A stretch of DNA of 19,277 nucleotides from CAZSWR01 sp964610885 (GTDB lineage Bacteria > Bacteroidota > Ignavibacteria > Kapaibacteriales > UBA2268): the NCBI GenBank assembly GCA_964610885.1, contig CAZSWR010000075.1:1-19277 (forward strand), written 5' to 3'. Made by a program: the position numbers and the translations under genes. The notes under the pieces are model-generated. The model worked only from the letters and a program-made list of their open reading frames with translations, searched no databases and was not told where the DNA came from. Numbering within the stretch: position 1 is the first letter of the stretch; every line of letters starts with the position of its first letter. This document shows positions 7,537 through 15,330 of this stretch, one piece after another.

Positions 7537-8247
7537 CTATTTACCGAATATCGAAGCTATTTTCAGTTTCCAAACCAAGAAAAGGGCTTCGTAAATAATC
7601 TTCTTATTCATTTTCGAAACGCCGCTACGCCTATCGATGAAAATTATGGGGATTTCCTTGATACGAGCGCCTTGTTTCCACAGTTTGAAGTTCATTTCGA
7701 TTTGGAATCCGTATCCATTCGATTTGATTTTCTTCAGGTCAATTTTCCTTAAAGCATCGGCGCGGAAGCATTTGAAGCCGCCCGTTGCGTCGTGGACAGG
7801 AATTCCGGTGATGACTCGAGCATAAATATTTGCGCCATAGCTCAGTATCAGCCGCCTGAGAGGCCAATTCACCACATTGACGCCCACCGAATATCGCGAA
7901 CCGATAACGAGGTCGTATTCCTTGATGGCCTCCATAAAATTAGGTATTTCCTTCGGATCGTGCGAGAAATCGGCGTCCATTTCCATAATCGCTTCGAAAC
8001 CGTTTTCGAGAGCCCATGCGAATCCCTCGCAATACGCAGTCCCAAGGCCCATTTTCCCGGCCCGAACAATGATGTGTATATTCGGATTCGTCGTGGCAAA
8101 ATCCTTTACGCTGTCTGCAGTTCCGTCGGGAGAATTGTCATCGACCACAAGAATGTGCATGTCCGGTTTAACGTCTAATATCGCTTTGATAATTCTAATA
8201 ATATTATCAATCTCGTTATACGTTGGAATCACAACGATTGATTTCAT
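7537..8247 (-). CDS. Polyprenol-phosphate mannose synthase-like GT2 glycosyltransferase
   Basis: This family transfers a sugar, typically mannose from GDP-mannose, to a polyprenyl (dolichyl-type) phosphate at the cytoplasmic face of the membrane, giving a lipid-linked donor for glycan or protein glycosylation. The 236-residue protein has the GT2 A-fold signatures: VVIPTYNE near the N terminus, DDNSPDGT at 36-43, the metal-binding DAD at 91-93 (MDADFSHDP), GSRY at 116-119 and ATGGFKCFR at 154-162. It lacks the C-terminal transmembrane or GtrA-like domain found in some relatives, so it would be soluble or peripherally bound. Sugar specificity cannot be proved from sequence. The ATG at 8247 has no Shine-Dalgarno sequence. 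It is divergent from the methyltransferase gene, with a 225-bp shared upstream region. Confidence 0.88.
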   Translation of the reverse strand: MKSIVVIPTYNEIDNIIRIIKAILDVKPDMHILVVDDNSPDGTADSVKDFATTNPNIHIIVRAGKMGLGTAYCEGFAWALENGFEAIMEMDADFSHDPKEIPNFMEAIKEYDLVIGSRYSVGVNVVNWPLRRLILSYGANIYARVITGIPVHDATGGFKCFRADALRKIDLKKIKSNGYGFQIEMNFKLWKQGARIKEIPIIFIDRRSGVSKMNKKIIYEALFLVWKLKIASIFGK

Positions 8248-8406
8248 AGCGTAGCAATTTTCAATTTTAAAAATGATATTCCTATTTCAAAAAGTACTAA
8301 TCGTTCTGTCAGCAATATCAATTTACAATTAACAAAAAACAAATTTAAACAAAATTTTCGATTTTCGTATTATCCGAAAAAACTTTATTTTATCAATTGA
8401 AAACTA

Positions 8407-8436
8407 TTGGATTCGGCACTTCGTTTTGTATATTTG
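8407..8436 (+). promoter_or_regulatory. Bacteroidota-type promoter for the rRNA methyltransferase
   Basis: TTG (8407-8409), a spacer of exactly 19 bases, then TATATTTG (8429-8436) match the Bacteroidota -33/-7 consensus TTG-N19-TAnnTTTG. This puts transcription start near 8443, giving a leader of about 30 bases that contains the AAGGAAC Shine-Dalgarno sequence of the gene at 8473. It is the best promoter match in the window. Confidence 0.6.
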
Positions 8437-8472
8437 TATGGACGAGGAATTTGTGAAAGATAAGGAACAAAA

Positions 8473-9639
8473 ATGAACACAGTAGTAATCCGAAAAGGGC
8501 ACGACAAGAGGGTTCGCGCCGGGCACCAATGGATTTTTTCAAACGAATTGGTCGAAGTGCCTCATTTCCCCGCCGGAGACATAGTCGAGGTGAAGAGCAC
8601 AGACGGCAGGCATTTTGGGCTTGGCCTGTACAATCCTTCTTCGCTTATTGCTGTGCGATTGCTCGGGACGAAAGACGATATCGACGTTCAGTTCTTTATC
8701 GACAGGATTACGATGGCGAACCAATACAGGCAAACCATTTTCCCTGGCGCGAGAACCTACCGCGTTGTGTTTGGCGAAAGCGATTTCCTACCCGGCTTGG
8801 TCATCGACCGATACGACCATTACTTGGCCATGCAAATCCTTTCGGCAGGCATGGAACTGCGTAAGAATGACATTATTCGCGCGCTGATCGCTGTCTTCCC
8901 AGACACTAAAGGGATTGTGGAAAAGAATATGTCGCACCTGCGGAAACTCGAAGGCCTCGCCCAAGACGAGGGAGTAGTCTTCGGCACTGTGGCTGACGCT
9001 TTCGAGGCCGAAGTGAACTCAATTAAAATAAATATTTCGCTTCTTGACAGCCAGAAAACTGGATATTTCCTCGACCAACGCATGAACCGTTTGTTCATAC
9101 GTAGCATTTCGTCGGGCAAATCGGTCCTCGATTGCTACACCAATCAGGGCGGTTTCTCGCTGAATGCCTCGGCTGGCGGCGCCACAAGCATCACCGCTGT
9201 CGATATTTCCGAAAAGGCGATCGAACAGGCGCGAGCCAATGCAGAGTTGAACAAGATGCGTAATATCACTTTTATTGCAAAGGATTGTTCTGAATACCTT
9301 GCAGAGTGCTCCGAACGCAATGAGCTTTTCGATATTGTAATACTGGATCCTCCGGCATTCGCCAAGAATAAAAAATCAATACCTACCGCTTCGGCTGCAT
9401 ACAAAAAGATTAACAAAGCCGGACTCAAGATTCTCAATCAGGGCGGCTATTTGGTTACTTCGAGCTGTTCGCAACACATAACTGAAGCTGACTTCGTGTC
9501 GATCGTCGAGGACGCAGCCCGGTCCACCGGCCGTATCTTGCGCGTCGTATTCCGCGGACTGCAATCGCCGGACCACCCGATATTGCTTCCTATGCCCGAA
9601 ACTAAGTACCTGAAGTTTTTTGTATTCCAAGCATTTTAA
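8473..9639 (+). CDS. Class I SAM-dependent rRNA (cytosine-C5) methyltransferase, RlmI family
   Basis: RlmI-family enzymes methylate C5 of a cytosine in 23S rRNA (C1962 in E. coli) using S-adenosylmethionine. The 388-residue length is typical. An N-terminal PUA domain (about 1-75, with HQWIFSNEL at 18-26) precedes an EEHEE-like linker region and the Rossmann methyltransferase domain. Visible motifs are KTGYFLDQR at 195-203, the SAM-binding DCYTNQGGFSL at 220-230, the acidic loop VDIS at 243-246, DPPAFAK at 292-298 and the catalytic-cysteine motif SCSQ (Cys332). The ATG at 8473 has an AAGGA Shine-Dalgarno sequence eight bases upstream. It has its own promoter-like sequence and appears monocistronic. 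The exact target base is inferred from the family. Confidence 0.93.
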   Translation: MNTVVIRKGHDKRVRAGHQWIFSNELVEVPHFPAGDIVEVKSTDGRHFGLGLYNPSSLIAVRLLGTKDDIDVQFFIDRITMANQYRQTIFPGARTYRVVFGESDFLPGLVIDRYDHYLAMQILSAGMELRKNDIIRALIAVFPDTKGIVEKNMSHLRKLEGLAQDEGVVFGTVADAFEAEVNSIKINISLLDSQKTGYFLDQRMNRLFIRSISSGKSVLDCYTNQGGFSLNASAGGATSITAVDISEKAIEQARANAELNKMRNITFIAKDCSEYLAECSERNELFDIVILDPPAFAKNKKSIPTASAAYKKINKAGLKILNQGGYLVTSSCSQHITEADFVSIVEDAARSTGRILRVVFRGLQSPDHPILLPMPETKYLKFFVFQAF

Positions 9640-9931
9640 GTGTTTCCGCTTCGCTTGATCGATTATTCGCGGAGCAAACGGTTCAACTGCCGAATAGAAT
9701 GCAAGTGTTGGGTTTTCGATATGGGAAAAGTTCAACGTTGATGGTACTTGTTTGGATAAACTGTTGTTAATTTGGAATTGTTTCCTTATATTAATATTTG
9801 GTTGAATGTGTATCAATTCAATCATGTTTCTTGTGCAGTCATGGAGTTCTTGGGGGGCTCGCGAAAGAGCAATCCGATTTCTGCGCAAAATGATTGATGA
9901 ATTAATAAACTTTTTTGAGAGAAAGATTGCC
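9640..9931. other. Intergenic region upstream of the DUF350 cassette
   Basis: This 292-bp AT-rich gap holds no convincing gene. A reading frame continues upstream from the DUF350 protein to 9806, but that extension is rich in Arg, Trp and Ser, has no Shine-Dalgarno sequence and would place charged residues ahead of the first membrane helix. It more likely forms the leader. A small hairpin (GCTC/GAGC with a GCGAAA loop) lies near 9858-9871. Confidence 0.5.
9772..9800 (+). promoter_or_regulatory. Possible promoter of the DUF350/ATP-grasp cassette
   Basis: TTG (9772-9774), an 18-base spacer and AATATTTG (9793-9800) differ by one base and one spacer position from the Bacteroidota TTG-N19-TAnnTTTG consensus. 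It would give a leader of about 125 bases before the DUF350 start at 9932. Tentative. Confidence 0.35.
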
Positions 9932-10777
9932 ATGAACTTTGAGACAATTTGTTTTTATGCAGTCGTCGTTATAGTGCTGCTTGGAATAGCTCGGTTGCTC
10001 AATCAATTTATAGTTAAAACCAACTTGACTCATGCGCTCGTCGAAACGGACAACAAGGCATTGGGGATTGAGTTGTCTGGCTATTTCTTGGCTGTCTTTG
10101 TTATCATTGGCGGCACTCTCGCCGGGCCTGGCTACGACACACTGACTCTCAATTTCCTGTGGGCATTCGTCTATGGCATCGGCGGTATCGTATTAATGAT
10201 TCTTGCGACTCGCCTGGCCAGCCAAATTATGCTCAAGGGCAACAGCAAACGCGCCATCGGCGAAGGAAACGCCGCCGTGGGATTAGTTTCCGGTTCGATC
10301 TACCTTTCGGCCGGTATTATTATTTCGGGTGCCGTTACAGGCGAATGGTCCGGTTCGCACCTTCCGACCTTGGTATTCTTTGTGCTCGGGTGGTTCGCAT
10401 TCCTATTCTTCCTGGCGATGTATCGCGCATTGACCGATTACGACGATTATTTAGAAATTTTCCGTGGCAATTTGGCCGCTGCAATAAGTTATTCAGCGAA
10501 TATGATTGCAATCAGCATCATTATTTCGCATTCAGTTTCTGGTTCTTTCGAGAGTTGGGCTTCGAATCTGCTCGATTTCGGCAGGTCTCTGACCGCCGTG
10601 GCCATGCTCTACTTCGTTCGTCAATTCATCGTGCAGGGCTTGCTGCTCGGTTCTGGCTTCACGCTCTATGGCGGGCGTTTGGACAGAGAGATTGCAGACG
10701 ACCACAACATCGCCGCCGCCGCAATCGAGGCCGCTACGTATATCGGCGCCGCCCTCTTAGCTGTGAAATTAGTCTAA
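9932..10777 (+). CDS. DUF350 (UPF0719) multi-pass membrane protein
   Basis: From the ATG at 9932 the protein is 281 residues with about eight membrane helices (roughly 5-27, 48-66, 76-96, 113-133, 146-165, 183-201, 216-238, 261-281). It reads as two tandem DUF350 units: one begins at the polar segment ETDNKALGIELSG (38-50) and its partner motif EGNAAVGLVSGS (111-122), and the other ends with DDHNIAAAAIEAATYIG (257-272). DUF350 proteins such as E. coli YjfL are inner-membrane proteins of unknown biochemical role that are often encoded beside glutathionylspermidine-synthase-like ATP-grasp enzymes, as here. The start is supported by GAGAGAAAG upstream of 9932; a longer frame from 9806 is disfavoured. 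The next gene begins within 10 bp, so co-expression is likely. Confidence 0.85.
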   Translation: MNFETICFYAVVVIVLLGIARLLNQFIVKTNLTHALVETDNKALGIELSGYFLAVFVIIGGTLAGPGYDTLTLNFLWAFVYGIGGIVLMILATRLASQIMLKGNSKRAIGEGNAAVGLVSGSIYLSAGIIISGAVTGEWSGSHLPTLVFFVLGWFAFLFFLAMYRALTDYDDYLEIFRGNLAAAISYSANMIAISIIISHSVSGSFESWASNLLDFGRSLTAVAMLYFVRQFIVQGLLLGSGFTLYGGRLDREIADDHNIAAAAIEAATYIGAALLAVKLV

Positions 10778-10786
10778 GCAACAAAC

Positions 10787-12046
10787 TTGGAATTGGTATC
10801 TAACAATATTGATTATGCAGAATTTGCCCAAAAGCTCTATGCCGGCTGCATTTTCTCCGATGCTTGGATCGATGGCAAAGAACGATTCTCCACTTCGGCA
10901 GTAGTTCTTTCAAAACATGAAATCGAAAAATTATACGAATCAGCCTCGGCAATCGCTCGGCTCTACGACGAACTAACGGACATCGTTTGGGCGCATGAGG
11001 AACTCTTAGATGAGTATTTTCACCTAACCGAATTCCAAAAGCTGATGTGGCTTGCTTCAGGCGGTAAATGGCACGGGATCGGTCGCCTCGATTTGTTTTT
11101 CCTCGAGGACGGCTCCGTCCGCGCCTGCGAAATGAATTCCGATACACCCTCGGGCGAACCGGAAACTGTACTATTAAACAGTATGTTGGCTGAACATTTT
11201 CCGGGATTGACGGATCCGAACGTGAATTTCGAGAATGCGTTCCTGAACACTCTCGTGCGGTACCATCAACTCGAAACCGGCCGAGACATGAGCCTTCGCG
11301 GCATGAATGTCGGGATTGTATATCCATCGGAATTGCCGGAAGACCTTTCGATGATTCGGTTGTATTCGAATTGGCTCGGCAACCGCGGCGCAAGCGTTGT
11401 GCTTGGCTCGCCTTTCAATTTGAAATACAAACGCTCCAAAAAGCAATTGACGCTTATGGGTGTGCCGGTCGATGCAGTGATACGGCACTACAAGACTGAT
11501 TGGTGGAGCGAGCGAATTTCTGTTTGGGAGGATTGCGATTTCGCCGACTCGGAACCGCTGACCGAGTACCTATTGGACACGCTCACGGCCATCGAGGAAC
11601 GCGCGGCTTCGGTCTTTAATCCGTTCGGCGCTGTAATATCGCAGAACAAACTTACACTTTCGTTCTTTTTCGACCATATTGATTTGTTTTCCGAAAAAAG
11701 TAAGGAAACAATTTATAAATACTTGCCCGAAGCCCATGCGCTTTCGCGATTCGTGCCCGATGCTGGCATCCGCGAAGATTGGGTACTCAAATCCGATTAC
11801 GGTTGCGAGGGCGATGAAGTCGTTATCGGGCGCAATGCAAGCGAAGAGATTTGGCAAAAAACTCTTGAACTTGCAAAACATGAACATTGGATCGTTCAGC
11901 GATACTTTGAATCGGTTCGTATCGACGGATTCGAGCCAAATTTTGGAATCTATGTCTTGGGCGGAATCCCAAACGGAGTCTTTACGCGGTTGGCCCCTAA
12001 ATCGACCGACTACCACTCCATTTGCCTTCCGACTTATGTTAAATAA
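10787..12046 (+). CDS. Glutathionylspermidine synthase-family ATP-grasp ligase
   Basis: This 419-residue cytoplasmic protein is homologous to the C-terminal ATP-grasp amide synthetase of E. coli Gss and to the stand-alone YgiC/YjfC proteins. The family activates a carboxylate with ATP and joins it to an amine. Diagnostic motifs are GRLDLFFLEDG (99-109), ACEMNSDTPSG (113-123; Glu115 and Asn117 are likely metal/ATP ligands), VFNPFGAVISQNK (276-288), KSDYGCEGDEVVIG (335-348, the ATP-binding loop) and a C-terminal FGIYVLGG...RLAPKSTD segment. The amidase half of bifunctional Gss is absent. No ATG lies near the expected start; TTG at 10787 (or 10793), 9 bp after the DUF350 stop, is the best choice, which fits coupled translation. 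The true substrate is unknown; polyamine or peptide ligation is inferred from the family. Confidence 0.88.
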   Translation: MELVSNNIDYAEFAQKLYAGCIFSDAWIDGKERFSTSAVVLSKHEIEKLYESASAIARLYDELTDIVWAHEELLDEYFHLTEFQKLMWLASGGKWHGIGRLDLFFLEDGSVRACEMNSDTPSGEPETVLLNSMLAEHFPGLTDPNVNFENAFLNTLVRYHQLETGRDMSLRGMNVGIVYPSELPEDLSMIRLYSNWLGNRGASVVLGSPFNLKYKRSKKQLTLMGVPVDAVIRHYKTDWWSERISVWEDCDFADSEPLTEYLLDTLTAIEERAASVFNPFGAVISQNKLTLSFFFDHIDLFSEKSKETIYKYLPEAHALSRFVPDAGIREDWVLKSDYGCEGDEVVIGRNASEEIWQKTLELAKHEHWIVQRYFESVRIDGFEPNFGIYVLGGIPNGVFTRLAPKSTDYHSICLPTYVK

Positions 12047-12063
12047 ATAGAATTGCTCAAGTT

Positions 12064-13422
12064 ATGCAAGACGAAGATAAAACACAAGAAAAAATTGGTA
12101 CCGAGTGGTGGGAAGAAAAAATTAATCGCCGCCAAGCTAATAAAAAAGTTGCCCAGATCGTGGCCGGCGGCGCGCTCGTTGCTACAATGGGCGCCGGTAT
12201 ATGGCTTGCAGCCTCGTCCGATAGCGATGACGACGACGACGAAGTGCAATTCGATTCGAATGAATTACAGAAGAAAAATGGTTGGAACGTCGGCTCGACG
12301 GATAAACACCTTGCATTTCCCGACCAATTCGTCGTTACGAAAGACAGCCTCTATTCCGACAAATGGCGCGAATACGTGCAGGCCGACAAATTGATCGAAG
12401 CATACCGGCCGGACGGTTCGCCATTTTTGCCATATTCCGCTCCCACGCTTGCCCAGGCGCTTTCCGAGCCAAGCCTGAAGGACGAGATGAAACTTTACTT
12501 CTCCCCCGAAATGGCCAGGGCATATTCGCGCGGGCTGGGCGTCAAGGCATTGATCGAAGAAAACAAGAATAATGATAAAATTATCATGTTTGCCGATATT
12601 CCCGGCGCAGAAGCAATCGCCTTCGGTGCTGCTATTGCCGACGTTGCTAACCTGATCACAACTTTCGACAATTACCCCCACCCTATTGGCGTGGTACCGT
12701 CTCACTTCACTCTCTCGGCGATGATCTACTATGCCGCGGAGATTGCCGAAAAGAAGAAATCGACGGACAAGAAACTGATTAACGTTTTCCTCTGCGACAG
12801 CAACCGTTTCAAAGAGCAAATCAACGAGGATGCCGAGTTCGACAATCGGTACATGGTCAAAATACCGACCATCGAGGACCTGAAGAAAAACTCAATCGAA
12901 AACGTACTGTATTGCACTCAAAACCGGACTAACGAAGTCGATGACCTGAACGACGATTTTGTGGAATACACTAAGGCAGGAATCAATATCAAACTCATCG
13001 ACTTGAAGGATTTCCAACCCGAGGGTCAAAATGGCGCTCCAGGAACCGATTCGCTTTCGAACCAACCGGCCGGCGCAATTCAAACCCGCTACCAATCCGC
13101 TCCCCCAGTGTATTATTATGGTGGAAGCCATTCATTTATTCCGATGTTTTTCTACTACCATGCCTTTATGTCGTATTCGAGGCCAATGCCCCGCATGACC
13201 AGTTTCGGCGGCTCCACGCTCAGGCCTTCGTCGTATGCGCCTGCTGCCCGCCAGACGATATTCTCTTCTCGCGCGGTTGGCGGAGCCGGAGGCATCGGAC
13301 GCACGCGCCCCAGCGGCTTTGGGCGTGTAACCACACGAGTCTCATCGCGTACTGGCGGCATAACTGGGTTCCGTCCTGGGCGTTCGGGATCGTTCGGCAG
13401 AGTGGGCGGCCGCGGCGGTTGA
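12064..13422 (+). CDS. Single-pass membrane protein with Gly/Arg/Ser-rich tail ending in Gly-Gly
   Basis: I do not recognise this 452-residue protein as a named family. It has a basic N terminus, one membrane helix (about 29-50), an acidic run (DSDDDDDE, 53-60), and an alpha/beta region (about 85-318) with alternating strands such as KIIMFADI, INVFLCDSN, NVLYCTQN and INIKLIDL. A Tyr/Phe/Met-rich stretch (348-370) follows, then a disordered Gly/Arg/Ser tail (about 380-452) ending RVGGRGG. Charge distribution predicts the N terminus inside and the large domain in the periplasm. It lies 17 bp after the ATP-grasp gene. By position and low-complexity tail it recalls the DUF1190 proteins (YgiB/YjfM) that accompany YgiC/YjfC in E. 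coli, and is a candidate partner or substrate, but it is about twice their length and no homology is proven. Confidence 0.75.
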   Translation: MQDEDKTQEKIGTEWWEEKINRRQANKKVAQIVAGGALVATMGAGIWLAASSDSDDDDDEVQFDSNELQKKNGWNVGSTDKHLAFPDQFVVTKDSLYSDKWREYVQADKLIEAYRPDGSPFLPYSAPTLAQALSEPSLKDEMKLYFSPEMARAYSRGLGVKALIEENKNNDKIIMFADIPGAEAIAFGAAIADVANLITTFDNYPHPIGVVPSHFTLSAMIYYAAEIAEKKKSTDKKLINVFLCDSNRFKEQINEDAEFDNRYMVKIPTIEDLKKNSIENVLYCTQNRTNEVDDLNDDFVEYTKAGINIKLIDLKDFQPEGQNGAPGTDSLSNQPAGAIQTRYQSAPPVYYYGGSHSFIPMFFYYHAFMSYSRPMPRMTSFGGSTLRPSSYAPAARQTIFSSRAVGGAGGIGRTRPSGFGRVTTRVSSRTGGITGFRPGRSGSFGRVGGRGG

Positions 13423-13463
13423 TAAGATGGCAACTGCCACTTAATTTTTTGAAGAGCAGCGCT

Positions 13464-13544
13464 ATGATGAAAGGAAAGATGAACAAGAATACATTTTTCC
13501 TTATATTAGAATTATTTAGAAACATATTTTTAGCGATAAAATGA
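13464..13544 (+). CDS. Possible 26-residue coupled leader peptide
   Basis: An ATG at 13464 opens a 26-codon frame beginning MMKGKMNKNT and ending with a hydrophobic stretch. Its TGA stop overlaps the ATG of the next gene in the arrangement ATGA at 13541-13544. The downstream gene has no Shine-Dalgarno sequence of its own, so this frame could deliver ribosomes to it by reinitiation. Upstream of 13464 only a weak GAAGAG is seen, and an internal ATG at 13479 is preceded by AAAGGAAAG. The frame is short and could be chance. Confidence 0.3.
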   Translation: MMKGKMNKNTFFLILELFRNIFLAIK

Positions 13545-14188
13545 AAAGAAGAGGCTTTTTCTCGACTCTATTCTCGTCTTCGTCAATGCCCGAAAAAGTG
13601 TTTTTCGGCTATCAATTGGTTATGCTCGAACCGATCGACGGCTCTTTTCGACGTGGCATACGCCAGCTGATCGAGAACCGTTCGAGCGACGACAGCCCGA
13701 GGGCAAAATTCGACTTCTATAATACAATTGCCGATGCTTTGCGCAAGAACTTTTTCGCGGCGGAGTATGGATTCTGGGACATGGAAGAGGGCGATAGAGC
13801 CATTGAGACTTTCGGCGAGTGGGTGGACGAAATCACCGAAGCCATAGACGCCGACCCGGACGAAATGGCGGAAGTCCCCGAGAGTGGATTCGAGGAGCCG
13901 GACATTGACCGCATCAGTTGCGAAAAGAACTATATCGCAGTAACTGCCCTATTCCTCCTGGAGCGAAGCGCGAGCAATACAAAGCTGTACCAAATGCTTG
14001 CCTCGCTCGGCGAAGAATCCGCTACGGACAAGTATTCTTTCGAACGGCTTTTGGACATCTTCGCACTTATAGATTTTTCTCACGTGGCCGGCGATGCAGT
14101 GTTCGTCCTCCCTGGCAACGATGAGGACGGCCTTTCGTGGGAAGACATACACGGCGAGGGCTGGGAGTACTTGAAACCAATACTATAG
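13541..14188 (+). CDS. Acidic DUF1517-like protein
   Basis: This 215-residue, acidic, probably cytoplasmic protein has no signal peptide or membrane helix. Its middle and C-terminal parts resemble the DUF1517 family: an alpha-helical segment before about residue 100, then KNYIAVTALFLLE (129-141), and a final VFVLPGNDEDGLSWEDIHGE followed by EYLKPIL, similar to the DUF1517 pattern of a hydrophobic strand, a D-GL-E turn and a terminal leucine-rich motif. The match is from memory of the family and is not certain. Function is unknown. It is the last gene of the plus-strand cassette, 118 bp after the Gly-rich protein, and its stop codon directly abuts the repeat block that starts at 14188. Its ATG overlaps the stop of a 26-codon frame. 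Confidence 0.6.
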   Translation: MKRRGFFSTLFSSSSMPEKVFFGYQLVMLEPIDGSFRRGIRQLIENRSSDDSPRAKFDFYNTIADALRKNFFAAEYGFWDMEEGDRAIETFGEWVDEITEAIDADPDEMAEVPESGFEEPDIDRISCEKNYIAVTALFLLERSASNTKLYQMLASLGEESATDKYSFERLLDIFALIDFSHVAGDAVFVLPGNDEDGLSWEDIHGEGWEYLKPIL

Positions 14189-14250
14189 CATATTAACCAC
14201 AAAGAATCCCGAAGGGATTCAACATGAATAACACCGTATGAAATACGGTG
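14188..14250 (+). repeat. Double-hairpin repeat, type C, copy 1
   Basis: This 63-bp element contains two perfect hairpins with GAA loops: GAATCCC-GAA-GGGATTC (14204-14220) and CACCGTAT-GAA-ATACGGTG (14232-14250). A second copy at 14550-14612 differs at three positions. It starts at the last base of the DUF1517-like gene stop codon, so it might also act as a transcript 3'-end structure. Confidence 0.8.
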
Positions 14251-14287
14251 GTACTGCGCGCGCTGACGACCCGGTACCGCGACGATA

Positions 14288-14533
14288 TCAGCCATGGGTG
14301 ATACGTCTGGCTCTCAGCCATGGGTTGCGCCCATGGCTAATCAAATGTTCAACCCCGGAGGGGTTGATGTGGGTGGCAGTGCCTGCCTCTACGTGTGTTA
14401 TGACCCCGGTGGGGTTGATGTGGGCTGTTGTGCCTGTCTCATATACGTCAGCCATGGGTGATACGTCTGGCTCTCAGCCATGGGTTGCGCCCATGGCTAA
14501 TCAAATGTTCAACCCCGGAGGGGTTGATGTGGG
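14288..14533 (+). repeat. REP-like two-palindrome repeat, two identical 86-bp copies
   Basis: Bases 14288-14373 and 14448-14533 are identical (86 bp, offset 160). Each contains palindrome A, AGCCATGGG-TTGCG-CCCATGGCT (14316-14338 in copy 1), and palindrome B, TCAACCCC-GGA-GGGGTTGA (14349-14367), followed by TGTGGG. A partial unit carrying ACCCCGGTGGGGTTGATGTG lies between them near 14403-14422. Reading frames across this block are repeat-derived and not genes. Confidence 0.85.
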
Positions 14534-14549
14534 GCATACTGCCACTATT

Positions 14550-14612
14550 GCATATTAACCTCTAAGAATCCCGAAGGGATTCAACATGAATAACACCGTA
14601 TGAAATGCGGTG
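14550..14612 (+). repeat. Double-hairpin repeat, type C, copy 2
   Basis: This is the second copy of the 63-bp element at 14188-14250, offset 362 bp, with three mismatches, one of which turns an A-T pair of the second hairpin into a wobble. The two copies bracket the pair of 86-bp REP-like repeats. It lies 76 bp from the 3' end of the transposase gene. Confidence 0.8.
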
Positions 14613-14688
14613 CCACGGTACAGCTATGATACTGCGCCCCAGTTATTCGTCGATACTACAGTGAGACGTAATCGCAAAACAGCCCCAA

Positions 14689-15138
14689 TCAATCAAAGTC
14701 ACCGTTCTCATCGAATTCGAGGCCGTGTTCTTTCAGCAATTCAACATACTCTTCAATATATGATTTGGTTCTGTGGTGTTCTTCTTGGTTCTTGATATAA
14801 TTTAACAGGGCATACTTCCTTTCCATTGAATAAGTAAATGCACCGTAGCCGCTCTGCCAACCTATGAATTCAGGGAAGAGGCATATCTCCTTGATGTATT
14901 TGGAGCTTGACAACTTGACATCCTTGACCAAATCGGCCAAGGCAATGGAAGGATGCAGGTGTGTCAATATATGTAAATGATCCTCCACACCGTTAATGCG
15001 GTACAAATGGCAGTTCTTGTTCTGTAACACACCTTTGATATAATTGTAAAGCTGCTGACGACCGCCAGCAACCATAGTCGGCCTCCTGTACTTTGTGCCG
15101 AAAACTATATGATATAGGATTTGCGTGTAGGTGCTCAT
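14689..15138 (-). CDS. Single-domain HUH tyrosine transposase (RAYT/IS200-like)
   Basis: The 149-residue protein is a Y1 transposase of the IS200/IS605 TnpA superfamily (Transposase_17 type), which nicks and rejoins single-stranded DNA at hairpins. The metal-binding HUH motif is His54-Leu-His56 (GVEDHLHILTHL), and the catalytic tyrosine is probably Tyr114 in LLNYIKNQEEHH. The signature GWQSGYGAFTYS (93-104) is typical of RAYT-like members. Length is normal and no frameshift is seen, so it is probably active. The ATG at 15138 has AAGGAC upstream. There is no accessory TnpB gene. It is bracketed by clusters of palindromic repeats, the setting expected of a REP-associated transposase that may move those elements. 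Confidence 0.92.
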   Translation of the reverse strand: MSTYTQILYHIVFGTKYRRPTMVAGGRQQLYNYIKGVLQNKNCHLYRINGVEDHLHILTHLHPSIALADLVKDVKLSSSKYIKEICLFPEFIGWQSGYGAFTYSMERKYALLNYIKNQEEHHRTKSYIEEYVELLKEHGLEFDENGDFD

Positions 15139-15174
15139 TTTATGTCCTTTCGTTGGAATCTATGGGTTGCACGG

Positions 15175-15330
15175 ATGCCATGGGTGTTATCTGTCTGCTC
15201 AGCCACGGGTTGCACCCATGGTTACTCGGAGAGTTCAACCCCGGAGGGGTTGATGTGGGTCATACTGCCACTGGATCAACTTCCGTGGGGTTGATGTGGG
15301 TGGCAGTGCCTGCCTCTACGTGTGCTAGCC
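15175..15330 (+). repeat. 156-bp REP-like repeat, copy 1 of a perfect pair
   Basis: This block is identical to 16386-16541 (offset 1211). It contains the A-type palindrome CCACGGGTTGCACCCATGG, the B-type palindrome CAACCCCGGAGGGGTTG, a degenerate B unit (TTCCGTGGGGTTGATGTGGG) and the tail TGGCAGTGCCTGCCTCTACG, which also follows the unit at 14374. It starts 37 bp upstream of the transposase gene. Confidence 0.9.

Noticed and set aside
13428..13451. Terminator after the Gly-rich protein gene (TGGCA-AC-TGCCA then a T-run)
   Set aside because: The stem is only 4-5 bp with a very tight loop, too weak to call, and the next gene seems to belong to the same unit.
14238..14558. 106-codon plus-strand frame
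   Set aside because: It runs through the two 86-bp repeats and its product is internally repeated in step with the DNA repeats, so it is repeat-derived and not a gene.
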